DNA of 35,843 nt, from assembly GCA_026421205.1 (NCBI GenBank), contig JAPKBM010000016.1:1-35843 (forward strand), in the 5' to 3' direction. The notes below the pieces were generated by a model, which worked only from the letters and a program-made list of their open reading frames with translations, searched no databases and was not told the DNA's origin. Shown piece after piece: positions 1-8,421 of this stretch (positions are counted from its first letter, which is position 1; each line of letters opens with the position of its first letter). The translations under genes were made by a program, and so were the position numbers. Source of the stretch: Planctomycetota bacterium (GTDB lineage: Bacteria; Planctomycetota; UBA1135).

Positions 1-73
1 TAGGTCATAGGGGGGGGGGGCCAGAGGGTTGCATCTGGCTACAGGGACTTAAATAACGAATTTTGAGTTCAGG

Positions 74-90
74 TCAAGGATTTTCCTTGA
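74..90. repeat. Short perfect hairpin upstream of plsY
   Basis: TCAAGGA (74-80) and TCCTTGA (84-90) form a 7-bp perfect stem with a TTT loop, 21 bp before the plsY start. No T-run follows, so it does not look like an intrinsic terminator. It may be an operator or an mRNA leader structure. A run of ten G sits at 11-20, and no gene could be recognised in bases 1-111. Confidence 0.3.
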
Positions 91-111
91 GATGCCGTTA
101 TTCTTCTTCCT

Positions 112-717
112 ATGGATGGATTTCTGCGGCTCCTTTCCCCCGTGCTTCTCGGCTACCTCTTAGGATCCGTCTCCTTTGCCTATTTGCTTGCCCATAGCCG
201 TGGAATTTCTCTCCGTGAGGTAGGCAGTGGGAATTTGGGGGCAACGAATGCTGGGAGAGCTTTGGGCTCCCACTGGGGAGTCGTTGTCTATGGGTTGGAT
301 GCCACGAAGGGTTTTCTTCCGACGTGGTTTTTTTGGAAGGTATTTGGCCTTGATGCAGGAGTGCTTGCGGGATGTGGTGCCTATTGCGGCCACATTTGGC
401 CGATTTGGTTTCAGTTTCGTGGTGGGAAAGGCATTGCCACATTGAGTGGCGTCTTTCTGGCCTTGGATCCGGCCATTCTTTTGTACGCAGGAGGAGTCCT
501 GCTGCCCGTAGTTTTCCTCACGCGCTATATGTCCGTGGGGTCGATTGCCTTCGGCCTTTCTTTGCCAATTTTTTCTTGGATTCGTTATGAAGCATGGAAT
601 TCCGTGTTCTGGTTTGCCCTATTCGCCGGACTCTTTTCGTTATTTACGCACCGAAGTAACCTAGTGCGCTTGTCCCAAGGTAGAGAAGCCAAGTTAGGAG
701 ATTCCATTCATGAGTAA
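112..717 (+). CDS. plsY: Glycerol-3-phosphate acyltransferase PlsY
   Basis: Integral membrane enzyme that transfers the acyl group of acyl-phosphate to the 1-position of glycerol-3-phosphate, giving lysophosphatidate, the first step of phospholipid synthesis. The 201-aa length is normal for PlsY. The family's conserved motifs are visible: GSGNLGATNAGRALG (about residues 38-52), and the glycine-rich GGKGIAT after a GHIWP stretch (about residues 92-110). Several hydrophobic segments fit the five-helix fold. The ATG at 112 gives the usual short N-terminus (MDGFLRLLSPVLLGYLLGS); no strong ribosome-binding site is visible before it. Its end overlaps gpsA by 8 bp, so the two are probably translated together, which makes sense because gpsA supplies its substrate. 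Confidence 0.95.
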   Translation: MDGFLRLLSPVLLGYLLGSVSFAYLLAHSRGISLREVGSGNLGATNAGRALGSHWGVVVYGLDATKGFLPTWFFWKVFGLDAGVLAGCGAYCGHIWPIWFQFRGGKGIATLSGVFLALDPAILLYAGGVLLPVVFLTRYMSVGSIAFGLSLPIFSWIRYEAWNSVFWFALFAGLFSLFTHRSNLVRLSQGREAKLGDSIHE

Positions 718-1726
718 CTCTTCAAAAACATTAGTTCTTGGTGATGGCGGTTGGGGGCAGGCCCTTGCTATGGCGTTGCATCGCGCAGGAAGAAAAGTAG
801 CGGTATGGGGCTTTGACGGCACTTATGCTGCCGACGTCGCCTGTTCACGTGACAATACACGGTTCCTCCCTGGGGTAAGGATTCCCGAAGAGATTCAATG
901 GACCGGCGATGTGGCCGAAGCCCTAGACGGTGCGGAGGAATATTTTTCTGTGGTCCCCACGCAATTCCTTCGCCCAACTTTAGATCGTTTTGATGGGAAG
1001 CTAGCGTTATTGCCTGCCATCTCTGCGTCAAAAGGTTTGGAATTGGGCACATTAGAGAGGCCGTCGGAAATATTGAAAAAGGCTGCCGGTGCCCAAGCAG
1101 GCGTTGCTGTTCTTTCCGGACCTTCCCACGCCGAAGAGGTGAGTTTAGGTCGGACGACTACGGTGGTGATTGCGTCCGACCAAGAGGGCCTTGCGGAACA
1201 TGCGCAAACTTTGATTTCCAATGACTCTTTTCGCGTTTACACTTCTTCAGATTTGGTCGGGGTTGAATTGGGCGGAGCTTTGAAAAACATTATTGCATTA
1301 GGCGCCGGCATGGTGGATGCCTTGGGCCTCGGGGATAATGCAAAAGCTGCGCTCGTTTCTCGTGGATTGATGGAGATGGCCCGTTTTGGGGTTTCTGAGG
1401 GCGCACAACGAGAAACGTTTTTTGGGCTTTCTGGAGCTGGTGATCTCATGGTCACTTGTTATTCCCAGCATTCACGCAACCGAGGCCTTGGGGAAAGAAT
1501 TGGGTCCGGTGAATCTTTGGATGATATTTTGGAAAGCTCTGCGAAGGTGGCCGAAGGCGTTTGGACCTGTAAGGCCATTCATGCTTACGCAAAAAGCCAA
1601 GGTGTGAAAATGCCCTTAACGGAGGCCATTTTCGGCATTCTTTTTGAGGGGCAGGATCCGCACAAAACAGTGCATGCCTTGATGACACGCCCAACCCGGT
1701 CTGAATTGGACACCCCAACCTCATGA
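710..1726 (+). CDS. gpsA: Glycerol-3-phosphate dehydrogenase [NAD(P)+]
   Basis: Cytosolic enzyme reducing dihydroxyacetone phosphate to sn-glycerol-3-phosphate with NAD(P)H, supplying the PlsY substrate. The Rossmann dinucleotide loop is at the N-terminus (LGDGGWGQALAMAL, about residues 10-23; the usual form is GxGxWG). The substrate-site signature GGALKNIIALGAGMVDAL with its catalytic lysine is near residue 190, followed by GLGDNAKAAL and GLSGAGDLMVTC. The 338-aa length is typical. It overlaps plsY by 8 bp upstream and the next M16 gene by 4 bp (ATGA) downstream, so it is an internal operon gene. Identification is secure. Confidence 0.96.
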   Translation: MSNSSKTLVLGDGGWGQALAMALHRAGRKVAVWGFDGTYAADVACSRDNTRFLPGVRIPEEIQWTGDVAEALDGAEEYFSVVPTQFLRPTLDRFDGKLALLPAISASKGLELGTLERPSEILKKAAGAQAGVAVLSGPSHAEEVSLGRTTTVVIASDQEGLAEHAQTLISNDSFRVYTSSDLVGVELGGALKNIIALGAGMVDALGLGDNAKAALVSRGLMEMARFGVSEGAQRETFFGLSGAGDLMVTCYSQHSRNRGLGERIGSGESLDDILESSAKVAEGVWTCKAIHAYAKSQGVKMPLTEAIFGILFEGQDPHKTVHALMTRPTRSELDTPTS

Positions 1727-3228
1727 TGACAGCCCTTTCCTTTTTTGTTTTCATCGGCCCTCAAATTTTGGGATTTGGGGGGAGTCAAGATGGTTTTCAA
1801 GCCTTGGCGGATGAGGTAGAAGTGAGAGAACTGGACAATGGCCTTCGGGTGATTGTTCTTCCCTTTGGAGATGCTCCTGTTGCCGCGTTTCGGGTCACTG
1901 TGAACACGGGGGGCATGGATGAAGAACTTGGATTGACGGGGTTGGCGCATTTCGCAGAGCACATGGCCTTTAAAGGGTCCAGGCGGATCGGGAGTAAAGA
2001 TTGGGCTTCCGAAAAGCGGGCTTTAGAGGAGTGTGATCGTGCTTGGAAGTTATATGAAGCGGCCTCTACACACCAATTGGGCAACATTTCAAACAATGAG
2101 ATTCAACAGTTGCTGGCTTCCTTTGAATCTGCGCGGGCCGAGGCGGATCGATTCAGTGATGCCTCAGCTTTTGACACGGCAGTTTCAGTGGCTGGGGGAT
2201 TGGATCAAAATGCATCGACGGGCGCTGATTCGACGGAGTATCACGTTTCGCTTCCTGTCGCTCAAATGGAACGGTGGTTTTGGTTGACGCGAGAGCAGCT
2301 TGGCGACCCCGTTATGAGAGAGTTTTACAAGGAACGAGATGTTGTCATGGAAGAACGTCGGATGAGAACAGACTCCAATGCCTTTGGTTCGTTGCTGGAA
2401 GCAGTATTGCAGTCCGCGTTTGTTGCCCATCCTTACCGAGACCCCGTGATTGGGCATATGGATGATTTGGAATATTTAGATCGGCCAGAAATGCTGGCGT
2501 TTTGGAAACGCCATTACACGGCGGAGCGGATGGTCGTTACTGTTGTTGGAAAAGTAGAACCTGATGATGTCTTTGCTTTGGCAGAGAAATATTTCGGTGA
2601 TTTACCAAGGGGAAAAAAATCACGAATTCGTCGGACTCAAGAGCCTGCACAGAAAGGCGAGCGGACAGTAAGAGTTATTCGGCCGACGTCGCCCATGGTG
2701 CTCATCGCTTGGCACGTTCCGGAAATCACAAAAAGGAATAAGCTTCTTTATGCCGCATTGGGTGATTTGCTTTGGGGAGGGCCTTCTTCTCGTTGGTATC
2801 AGCGTTTAGTAAAGGAAGAGCGTATTTCCGCTGAAGTAGACGGTTGGCTTGGTTATCCGGGTCGGGTGGACCCGACACTTCTTCTGATGGTCGGCGTTCC
2901 TGTGCCAGGGCATACAGGAGAAGAGATTGTTCGAATTGCTCAGGAGGAAATAGAACGTTTGGCAGCTGAAGGCCCTACCGTTCGGGAGATGGGAAGTTTA
3001 CGTCGGCGAGCGAAAATGGAATTGCTTCAACGTTTAGAGAGTGCACAAGGCTTGGCCGGAGAGTTGGCTCAAGCTGAGTTGTTTGATGGTGGCTGGGAAA
3101 CACTCTTTCAAAGTTTGGATGTAGTCGAGCTCTTAACTGCCGACGACTTGAAAAAAGCGGCGGCCGGTTTAAATCCGTTGCAACGTGTCGTGGGTTTGAT
3201 GCATGATGAAGTGGAGGTTGGGTCATGA
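1723..3228 (+). CDS. M16 family zinc metallopeptidase, catalytic type
   Basis: A pitrilysin/insulinase-type (M16) peptidase of 501 aa. The inverted zinc motif HFAEH is at residues 76-80 after the usual DNGLRVIVLPFGDAPVAAF start. The third zinc ligand is probably the glutamate in VVMEERRM. Between them lies a roughly 50-residue, charged, helix-rich stretch (starting GSKDWASEKRALEECDRAW) that is longer than in minimal M16 proteins and looks like a coiled-coil insertion. The second half carries the degenerate M16C fold. The N-terminus (MMTALSFFVFIGPQILGFGG) is hydrophobic, so the protein is probably exported or anchored. The ATGA overlap with gpsA fixes the start, and a second ATGA overlap leads into the inactive partner. 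M16 proteins of this sort often work as an active/inactive pair; the substrate is unknown. Confidence 0.9.
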   Translation: MMTALSFFVFIGPQILGFGGSQDGFQALADEVEVRELDNGLRVIVLPFGDAPVAAFRVTVNTGGMDEELGLTGLAHFAEHMAFKGSRRIGSKDWASEKRALEECDRAWKLYEAASTHQLGNISNNEIQQLLASFESARAEADRFSDASAFDTAVSVAGGLDQNASTGADSTEYHVSLPVAQMERWFWLTREQLGDPVMREFYKERDVVMEERRMRTDSNAFGSLLEAVLQSAFVAHPYRDPVIGHMDDLEYLDRPEMLAFWKRHYTAERMVVTVVGKVEPDDVFALAEKYFGDLPRGKKSRIRRTQEPAQKGERTVRVIRPTSPMVLIAWHVPEITKRNKLLYAALGDLLWGGPSSRWYQRLVKEERISAEVDGWLGYPGRVDPTLLLMVGVPVPGHTGEEIVRIAQEEIERLAAEGPTVREMGSLRRRAKMELLQRLESAQGLAGELAQAELFDGGWETLFQSLDVVELLTADDLKKAAAGLNPLQRVVGLMHDEVEVGS

Positions 3229-5324
3229 GAACAAATTCTTTATTGGCTCTCCTGTTGCTCATTGGATGCTCCAGTCCTGAGCCGATTCGCCGGCAAGCAG
3301 GCGAAAGTGTTTCATTGCCCACTGGCCCCTATGGGCGTTTAAGCTGGGTTCCAAAAGGGGAAGAGGCTGAGTTTGTTCCAGCGCGTCCCGTCGAAGTTGT
3401 GTTGGGCAATGGTGTTCGGGTATTACTTCTCCCAGACCGCAGTCGCCCCGTCGTCGATTGCACGGTGAGATTGAGTACCGGGAAATGGCACGACCCTCGC
3501 GGGAAAACAGGAGCGGCCGAATTGACGGCGGAACTCTTGCGCAGTGGTGGTAGTGAACAATGGCCCGGGGATCGCCTTGATGAAGAGTTGGCATTTCGAG
3601 GCGCACGTTTGGAGACCAAAGCTACGTTTTTTGATTCTCAAATCCGAGCGGTTTGCCTCAAAGAGGATTTCCAAGATATCTTTGGAATGTTGGCCGACGT
3701 ATTAAAAAATCCGGTATTCCCGCAAGAGAAAGTTTCTTTGGCTTTGGAACAAGCAATGGCGGAGGTTCGCCAGCGTAATGATGACCCGCAAAGTGCAGCC
3801 ACGCGTGAGGCTCGCCGTGCTTTCTTCGGAAAGATGGATTCCCGTTCTCGGCGCATGGAATTGAAAGAACTCGCAACGTTCGGTATGGAGGACTTTGCGG
3901 ATTTTCATCGGGAGAATTATGGAAGTCGCGGCGCAATGATTTCCGTGGTGGGAGACTTTGATTCTGATGAACTTCTCCTGACATTGCGGAATGAGTTTGA
4001 ATCATGGCCCGTTCAAACGGCTTCGGCAGAGGAGGTCGTGTTGGTGAGCCCTCGCTCGAAGGGAGGGCGTATCTTTTTAGCTGACCGAGAAGATGTGAAT
4101 CAGACCGAGGTTCGGTTTTTCCTTGAGGGCGTTCGTCGGGATCACCCAGATTATCCTGCTTTGCGGTTGGCGTCCTATATTTTGGGGACAGGAGGTTTTA
4201 CAAATCGGATGATGAAAGAGGTTCGCGTAGTGCGTGGTTTGGCTTACTGGGCTATGGCGCAATGGTCCCCGGAATGGCTCCACGAGGGAGTGTTCGTGGC
4301 AGCTTCGGCGACAAAAAGTGAAACAACAGCTGAGATAATCATGACCATGCAAAGCGTGATGAAAGAGTTTTTGAAAAGTGGTATTGGACGAAAAGAGTTT
4401 GATGAGGCGCGAGACCGCATGTTACATGCAGAGGTCTTTTCAGTGGACACTTCTCGTGAAGTATTGACACGTGCTGCGGATTTGCGGTTCCATTCCTACC
4501 CTTGGAATTACTATGACCAACTCTCGAGAATGACTCTTCAATTGAAGCCCGCCGATGTTCTTGCGGCAGCGCGCCGGCATTTGAACCCGGACAATCTCAC
4601 TTTATTTGTCATGGGGAATTCGGCGAATTTTGAACGACCTCTTCAGGAATTTGGCACTTTAATACCTTGGAATGACTCAGAATCCCTCGCGGTGAAGGGG
4701 GAGAATGTATTGCCGAGAATGAAAGTGACGGAAGATCGTGCGGCGGGCGAAGAGCTACGGCTCCGTTTATTAGCAAGCCATGGTGGTGCGGTCGCCATTG
4801 AAAATGCTGGCGCCCTGTCTTGGACTTCGGTGCAAGGGAAAGCATCTCGTGAACTTACCTTCCTTTTTCCAACGACTTTGCGCGAGACAAGCATGCTAGG
4901 CCAGAATCAACAGGTCTCCGTTATTTCTGAAGATGGGGGTTGGGCAAGTTCTACTGTGGGAACAAGAGCTATGGACTCCGAGCAACACCAACAGTCTCTC
5001 CACGCATTGTCTGTTTCCTTTCCAGCGGTCCTCTTGGCGTTAGCTCGCGGAGAATTCCTCGTGTCTAGTGCTGCAGACCAACGTCTTCTTTTATCCCATG
5101 AGGATGGACGTGTAATTCGTTTGGAGTTGACCGAGAGCGGGTTGATTCGAAAAATATCAACACCCTTAGGGAGCTTTCAATATTCAGGTTATGCCTTGTT
5201 CCATGGGCTTCAGTTGCCCACGAGAGGAATTCAAGAAGAAACGAAGCAAGAAGAGTACTGGTCTCAATGGCAAGTGAACCCCACCGTTTCTCCGGATTGG
5301 TTTTTGTATCCCACTGATGGTTAG
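3225..5324 (+). CDS. M16-like lipoprotein lacking the zinc motif
   Basis: A 699-aa protein with an M16 fold but no HxxEH: the corresponding place reads GAAELTAELLRSGG, so it should be non-catalytic. The N-terminus is a lipoprotein signal (LLALLLLIGCSS, lipid-modified Cys about residue 15), placing it on a membrane facing the periplasm. The M16C half has the arginine/tyrosine-type motif EVRVVRGLAYW seen in the non-catalytic subunits of M16 heterodimers. Beyond about residue 480 there is a C-terminal extension with no family I recognise. The start overlaps the preceding M16 gene by ATGA, so the two are translationally coupled and probably form a heterodimer, by analogy with known active/inactive M16 pairs. 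Confidence 0.85.
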   Translation: MRTNSLLALLLLIGCSSPEPIRRQAGESVSLPTGPYGRLSWVPKGEEAEFVPARPVEVVLGNGVRVLLLPDRSRPVVDCTVRLSTGKWHDPRGKTGAAELTAELLRSGGSEQWPGDRLDEELAFRGARLETKATFFDSQIRAVCLKEDFQDIFGMLADVLKNPVFPQEKVSLALEQAMAEVRQRNDDPQSAATREARRAFFGKMDSRSRRMELKELATFGMEDFADFHRENYGSRGAMISVVGDFDSDELLLTLRNEFESWPVQTASAEEVVLVSPRSKGGRIFLADREDVNQTEVRFFLEGVRRDHPDYPALRLASYILGTGGFTNRMMKEVRVVRGLAYWAMAQWSPEWLHEGVFVAASATKSETTAEIIMTMQSVMKEFLKSGIGRKEFDEARDRMLHAEVFSVDTSREVLTRAADLRFHSYPWNYYDQLSRMTLQLKPADVLAAARRHLNPDNLTLFVMGNSANFERPLQEFGTLIPWNDSESLAVKGENVLPRMKVTEDRAAGEELRLRLLASHGGAVAIENAGALSWTSVQGKASRELTFLFPTTLRETSMLGQNQQVSVISEDGGWASSTVGTRAMDSEQHQQSLHALSVSFPAVLLALARGEFLVSSAADQRLLLSHEDGRVIRLELTESGLIRKISTPLGSFQYSGYALFHGLQLPTRGIQEETKQEEYWSQWQVNPTVSPDWFLYPTDG

Positions 5325-5333
5325 ACTGCTCTG

Positions 5334-7067
5334 ATGAGCCCCGATACCGCCGACCTATTCCCCATTCCGCAAAGGCATTTTTTGCCAGATTCCTTTTGTG
5401 GGGATTCTTGGGAAGAGATCTCTCCCGTGCTCAACGAGTTAGAAAAACGACCCATCGAAAGCGTAGAAGACTTTGAGCAGTGGTTGTTGGACCGAAGCGA
5501 ATTAGATTCTATGCTCAGTGGTTATGGATCTCGTTTAATGGTGGCTTCAGCCCGAAATACTCAGGACATCGCCGTTGAAGCTGCCTATTTGGAGTTTCAA
5601 ACGGAAATCATTCCGCAAATCAAACCTGTGGAAGACCGGCTGGATAGGCGCTTTCTTGAGTCAAAGTTTCGCTCACAATTAGATGCAAATCGGTGGGCTA
5701 TTTATGACCGTGAATCCTCCTTGGCCGTGCGGTTGTACCAAAAGGAGAATATTGCCCTTGAGGCAATAGAAGAAGAGCGCACGCTTGAATATGGGAAGAC
5801 GACTGGAGCCATGACCGTCGAGTTCCAGGGGGAAACCCGCACACTTCCCGCGATGGCTTCTTTTACGGAATCCTCGGACCGGTCCGTCCGCGAAGCAGCG
5901 TGGCGGATGACTTCGGCAAGGCGCTTGAAAGACAAGGAGAGTTTGAACGAACTCTTTCATGACTTGGTGGAACTTCGACAAAGCATGGGTAGAAATGCAG
6001 GCTTTCCGGACTTTCGTGAATATAAGCATCTCTGCTGGGGGAGGTTGGACTATTCGCCGGACGATTGTTTAGTCTTTCATGGCAATGTAGAAAAACATGT
6101 TCTCCCTCTTTTGCATGAAATGGATGCACACCGTCAACAATGTTTAGGTGTGGATCAGTTGAGGCCTTGGGATCTTGCGGTAGACCTAGAGGGGGAAGCA
6201 GCATTTGAACCTTTTCAACGAGAAGAAGAACATGTGAAGCTTGGTGTCGATTTGCTGACAAAGGTACACCCGACCTTCGGTAGAGATTTGCATTGGATGG
6301 CTCAAGGAAACCTTCTGGACCTTGCAACGAGGCCAAATAAGCGTCACGGAGGATTTATGGACACCTTTGAAGATGTGCGCCACCCTTTTATTTTTTCAAA
6401 TTCTGGAACAACACATGGAGACGTAGAAACACTGGTTCACGAAGGTGGGCATGCCGTGCACGCACTTCTTTCGAGAGATTTGGAGCCCGTAGGCGCAAGG
6501 AATCCGCCGCTTGAATTTGCCGAGGTCGCTTCCATGGGAATGGAATGTATGGCCATGGAGCATTTGTCTCACGTTTATCCTGCCCCAGAAGCAAGGCGGT
6601 GCACTTTGCAATCTTTAGAAGGCATTGTCCGAAGCCTGGCTTGGATTGCCACCATTGATGCGTTTCAACACAAGATTTATTCTCAGGAAAAAGACCAAAC
6701 GGCATTTCGTCAGAAGGCTTGGTTAGATTTGCGCCAGCGCTTTGGTTCAGTTCTCGATTGGTCGGGGCTTGAAGATTCTCTTGCCTGGGATTGGCAGCGG
6801 ACCTTGCATCTCTACGAAGTCCCTTTTTATTACATCGAGTACGGTATTGCACAAAACGGGGCACTGCAAGTCTGGAGTCGATACAAGAGTAATCCTGAAA
6901 AAACAGTTATCGAATTTAAAAAGGGCCTTGCTTTGGGAGGATCTCGTTCCTTGCCAGAGTTATTTCAGGCATCCGGTTTAGTGTTTGACCCTCAAGGGAG
7001 TCAACTAAAGGACCTCATGGCTTCTGTTCGGTCTGCTTGGAAGCATCAAGCGGGAGTTTCCTCTTGA
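5334..7067 (+). CDS. M3 family oligopeptidase (PepF/oligoendopeptidase F type)
   Basis: A 577-aa zinc oligopeptidase. The catalytic motif HEGGHAVH begins at about residue 369 (His369, Glu370, His373) and is followed by EFAEVASMGMECMAMEHL, which carries the downstream glutamate ligand region expected in family M3. Near the C-terminus, PFYYIEYGIAQNGALQVW is also characteristic of oligoendopeptidase F-like members (tyrosine-rich substrate-binding segment). There is no signal peptide, so it is probably cytosolic and degrades short peptides. It begins 10 bp after the M16 lipoprotein gene, in the same operon. The exact subfamily is uncertain. Confidence 0.92.
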   Translation: MSPDTADLFPIPQRHFLPDSFCGDSWEEISPVLNELEKRPIESVEDFEQWLLDRSELDSMLSGYGSRLMVASARNTQDIAVEAAYLEFQTEIIPQIKPVEDRLDRRFLESKFRSQLDANRWAIYDRESSLAVRLYQKENIALEAIEEERTLEYGKTTGAMTVEFQGETRTLPAMASFTESSDRSVREAAWRMTSARRLKDKESLNELFHDLVELRQSMGRNAGFPDFREYKHLCWGRLDYSPDDCLVFHGNVEKHVLPLLHEMDAHRQQCLGVDQLRPWDLAVDLEGEAAFEPFQREEEHVKLGVDLLTKVHPTFGRDLHWMAQGNLLDLATRPNKRHGGFMDTFEDVRHPFIFSNSGTTHGDVETLVHEGGHAVHALLSRDLEPVGARNPPLEFAEVASMGMECMAMEHLSHVYPAPEARRCTLQSLEGIVRSLAWIATIDAFQHKIYSQEKDQTAFRQKAWLDLRQRFGSVLDWSGLEDSLAWDWQRTLHLYEVPFYYIEYGIAQNGALQVWSRYKSNPEKTVIEFKKGLALGGSRSLPELFQASGLVFDPQGSQLKDLMASVRSAWKHQAGVSS

Positions 7068-7780
7068 ATACGTGGGTTATCGGTGACATTCACGGCTGTG
7101 CCCTTGAATTGCACGAGCTTTTAGAGAAAATTCAGTTGCGCCCCGAAGACCGTTTCATCTCAGTCGGTGATCTTTATCACAGGGGCCCGGACCCCGTCGG
7201 CGTCCTTGACCTTCTTTCTTCCTTGTCGAACTTCGATCTCGTATTGGGAAACCATGAGCGCGCGATGTTGAAGCGTGCGGGCATTGCCGGTGCTCTTGCC
7301 GACGGATCCGATGGTCAAGAAATTGACCCAGGTGTGGAAGTGCTTGCTTTCCCGCTTCTTTCTGGTGATGGCCAGACGGCGATTCTCAATGTGGATCCGT
7401 CACGGAGCGTGGACCTTGTTCGTTTTCTTCAAAAGAGTCCTTACTTCCTTCGGGGGAATACCGAAGATGGAGCTTGGCTGATTGTGCACGCGGGTGTGAT
7501 TCCCGGTGTTCCTGTTGAAGAGACATTACCCAGAGATTTGTGTCACATTCGTCGTCTTTCTCACTTGCCTGGGAACCCGTATTGGTATGAGCATTGGACA
7601 GGGCCAGAACTTGTTCTATTCGGCCATACCCCGAGTTCTTCGCCGCGCACACAATTCCAAGGAGATCGTTTAGTGGCCCTTGGTCTGGATACAGGATGTG
7701 TTTACGGTGGAACGTTGACAGCCTACTGTCTGGAAAGTGGAGAAATGGCCACAATTAAGGCAAAGAAGCGCTGGGCTTAG
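7064..7780 (+). CDS. PPP-family metallophosphoesterase (ApaH/PrpE-like)
   Basis: A calcineurin-like phosphoesterase. The motifs appear in order: GDIHG at the very N-terminus, GDLYHRGPDP, GNHE, VHAG and FGHTP. The start is best placed at the TTG at 7064, which overlaps the preceding TGA stop and follows CGGGAG at good spacing. It gives MNTWVIGDIHG, like other family members; an ATG at 7037 would add nine unlikely residues. The protein would be about 238 aa. The second signature normally reads GDxVDRG, but here Asp is replaced by His (GDLYHRG). Substrates could be dinucleoside polyphosphates or phosphoproteins; the sequence does not decide. It is the last gene of the plsY run. Confidence 0.85.
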   Translation: MNTWVIGDIHGCALELHELLEKIQLRPEDRFISVGDLYHRGPDPVGVLDLLSSLSNFDLVLGNHERAMLKRAGIAGALADGSDGQEIDPGVEVLAFPLLSGDGQTAILNVDPSRSVDLVRFLQKSPYFLRGNTEDGAWLIVHAGVIPGVPVEETLPRDLCHIRRLSHLPGNPYWYEHWTGPELVLFGHTPSSSPRTQFQGDRLVALGLDTGCVYGGTLTAYCLESGEMATIKAKKRWA

Positions 7781-7789
7781 CGGGTTTCT

Positions 7790-8223
7790 TCCGTCTTTTC
7801 TTCTGCCCGTCATCATAGAAATAAAACGGACGTCGGTATGAACGTGAGGGGAGTCCGGTTGACCTTAATCTTCTTGAAGATTATGCAGAGTTAAGGTCCC
7901 TTGATGGGCTTTTAGAATGAGCCTCGGATTTTCTTCGGTTCCCCAAAGTCGTTCTCGTCAATAATCTCCGGCAACATCCCCAGGGCTGATGACGATGCAG
8001 GGGAGGTTCTTTCGCGCTGAATGGTTGTGGATTGCCTGTGCCAAGATGGATTTCTCAGTTCTGGGCTACCCCCCCCCAATGAGGAGGGCTGTTGGCGTTT
8101 TCGAAATTTTGCTGCTTTTGTGAGCATTCTTTTCACATGGATATCCTCAGTATGCATGAAGTTCAAGCCGATATTGCGGCTTCGGTAAATACGGGTCAGA
8201 CTGAGATTGGAAGGGTGAGGCAC
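7790..8223 (-). pseudogene. Decayed remnant of a sigma-54-dependent activator (NtrC-type AAA+ domain)
   Basis: No intact gene lies between 7781 and 8421, but minus-strand frames read together resemble the AAA+ domain of sigma-54 activators. One frame gives ALLIGGG, a stop, then PRTEKSILAQAIHN and HSARKNLPCIVIS, matching the usual Walker A region (VLITGESGTGKELVARAIH) and the following segment. A second frame continues LPEIIDENDFGEPKKIRGSF, the counterpart of LPENLLESELFGHEKGAF. Further on, KAHQGTLTLHNLQE resembles the region before Walker B, and TDVRFIS resembles VDVRFIAATN. There are at least two frame changes (one near the nine-C run at 8069-8077) and several stops, so this is a dead gene. 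The coordinates are approximate. Confidence 0.65.
7866..7883. repeat. Inverted repeat with 8-bp arms
   Basis: TAATCTTC (7866-7873) and GAAGATTA (7876-7883) are perfect inverted arms around a 2-base centre. A wider pair, GACCTTAA (7861-7868) and TTAAGGTC (7891-7898), is also perfectly complementary and could pair as an alternative. It lies within the activator remnant. It may be chance, an operator half-site pair, or a leftover structure. Confidence 0.35.
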
Positions 8224-8367
8224 CTCAATTTCCGATAGTTTTTTTCAAAAGGAACGTTTTTTCTCAAGAGGAAAGGATTATCTTAGGTTTTCCAGACAAA
8301 AGCGTGTCACAGCCTGTTCCAAAGCCCTCTTTAGGACCTAGAGTCTATTTTATATCCAGCTGGCGAA

Positions 8368-8406
8368 TGGGCACTTGTTCTGGAGGACGAGTGCCCATCG
8401 TCTTTT
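8368..8406 (+). terminator. Strong hairpin with T-rich tail in the glyS leader
   Basis: TGGGCACT (8368-8375) pairs perfectly with AGTGCCCA (8390-8397). The pairing can continue inward through TGTTC/GAGGACG with G-U pairs to a TGGA tetraloop, for about 13 bp in all. TCGTCTTTT follows directly. This looks like an intrinsic terminator or attenuator 24 bp before the glyS ATG. No T-box consensus was found nearby. It could end readthrough from upstream, or regulate glyS if the promoter lies further upstream (an AT-rich stretch, TATTTTATAT, is at about 8346). Confidence 0.55.
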
Positions 8407-8421
8407 GTAGAATTCGGCACT

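Noticed and set aside
28-55. Possible plsY promoter (TTGCAT then TAAATA)
   Set aside because: Spacing is only about 15 bp and the boxes match the consensus poorly.
1-60. Short open frames ending at TAA 54-56, possibly the end of an upstream gene
   Set aside because: About 17 codons spanning a G10 run, with no resemblance to any protein end that I know.
7912-8223. 103-codon minus-strand ORF as an intact gene
   Set aside because: Its parts match an AAA+ domain only across several frames, so it is a remnant rather than a gene.
8300-8421. T-box riboswitch for glyS
   Set aside because: The T-box consensus AGGGTGGNACCGCG is absent; only a hairpin with a T-rich tail is present.
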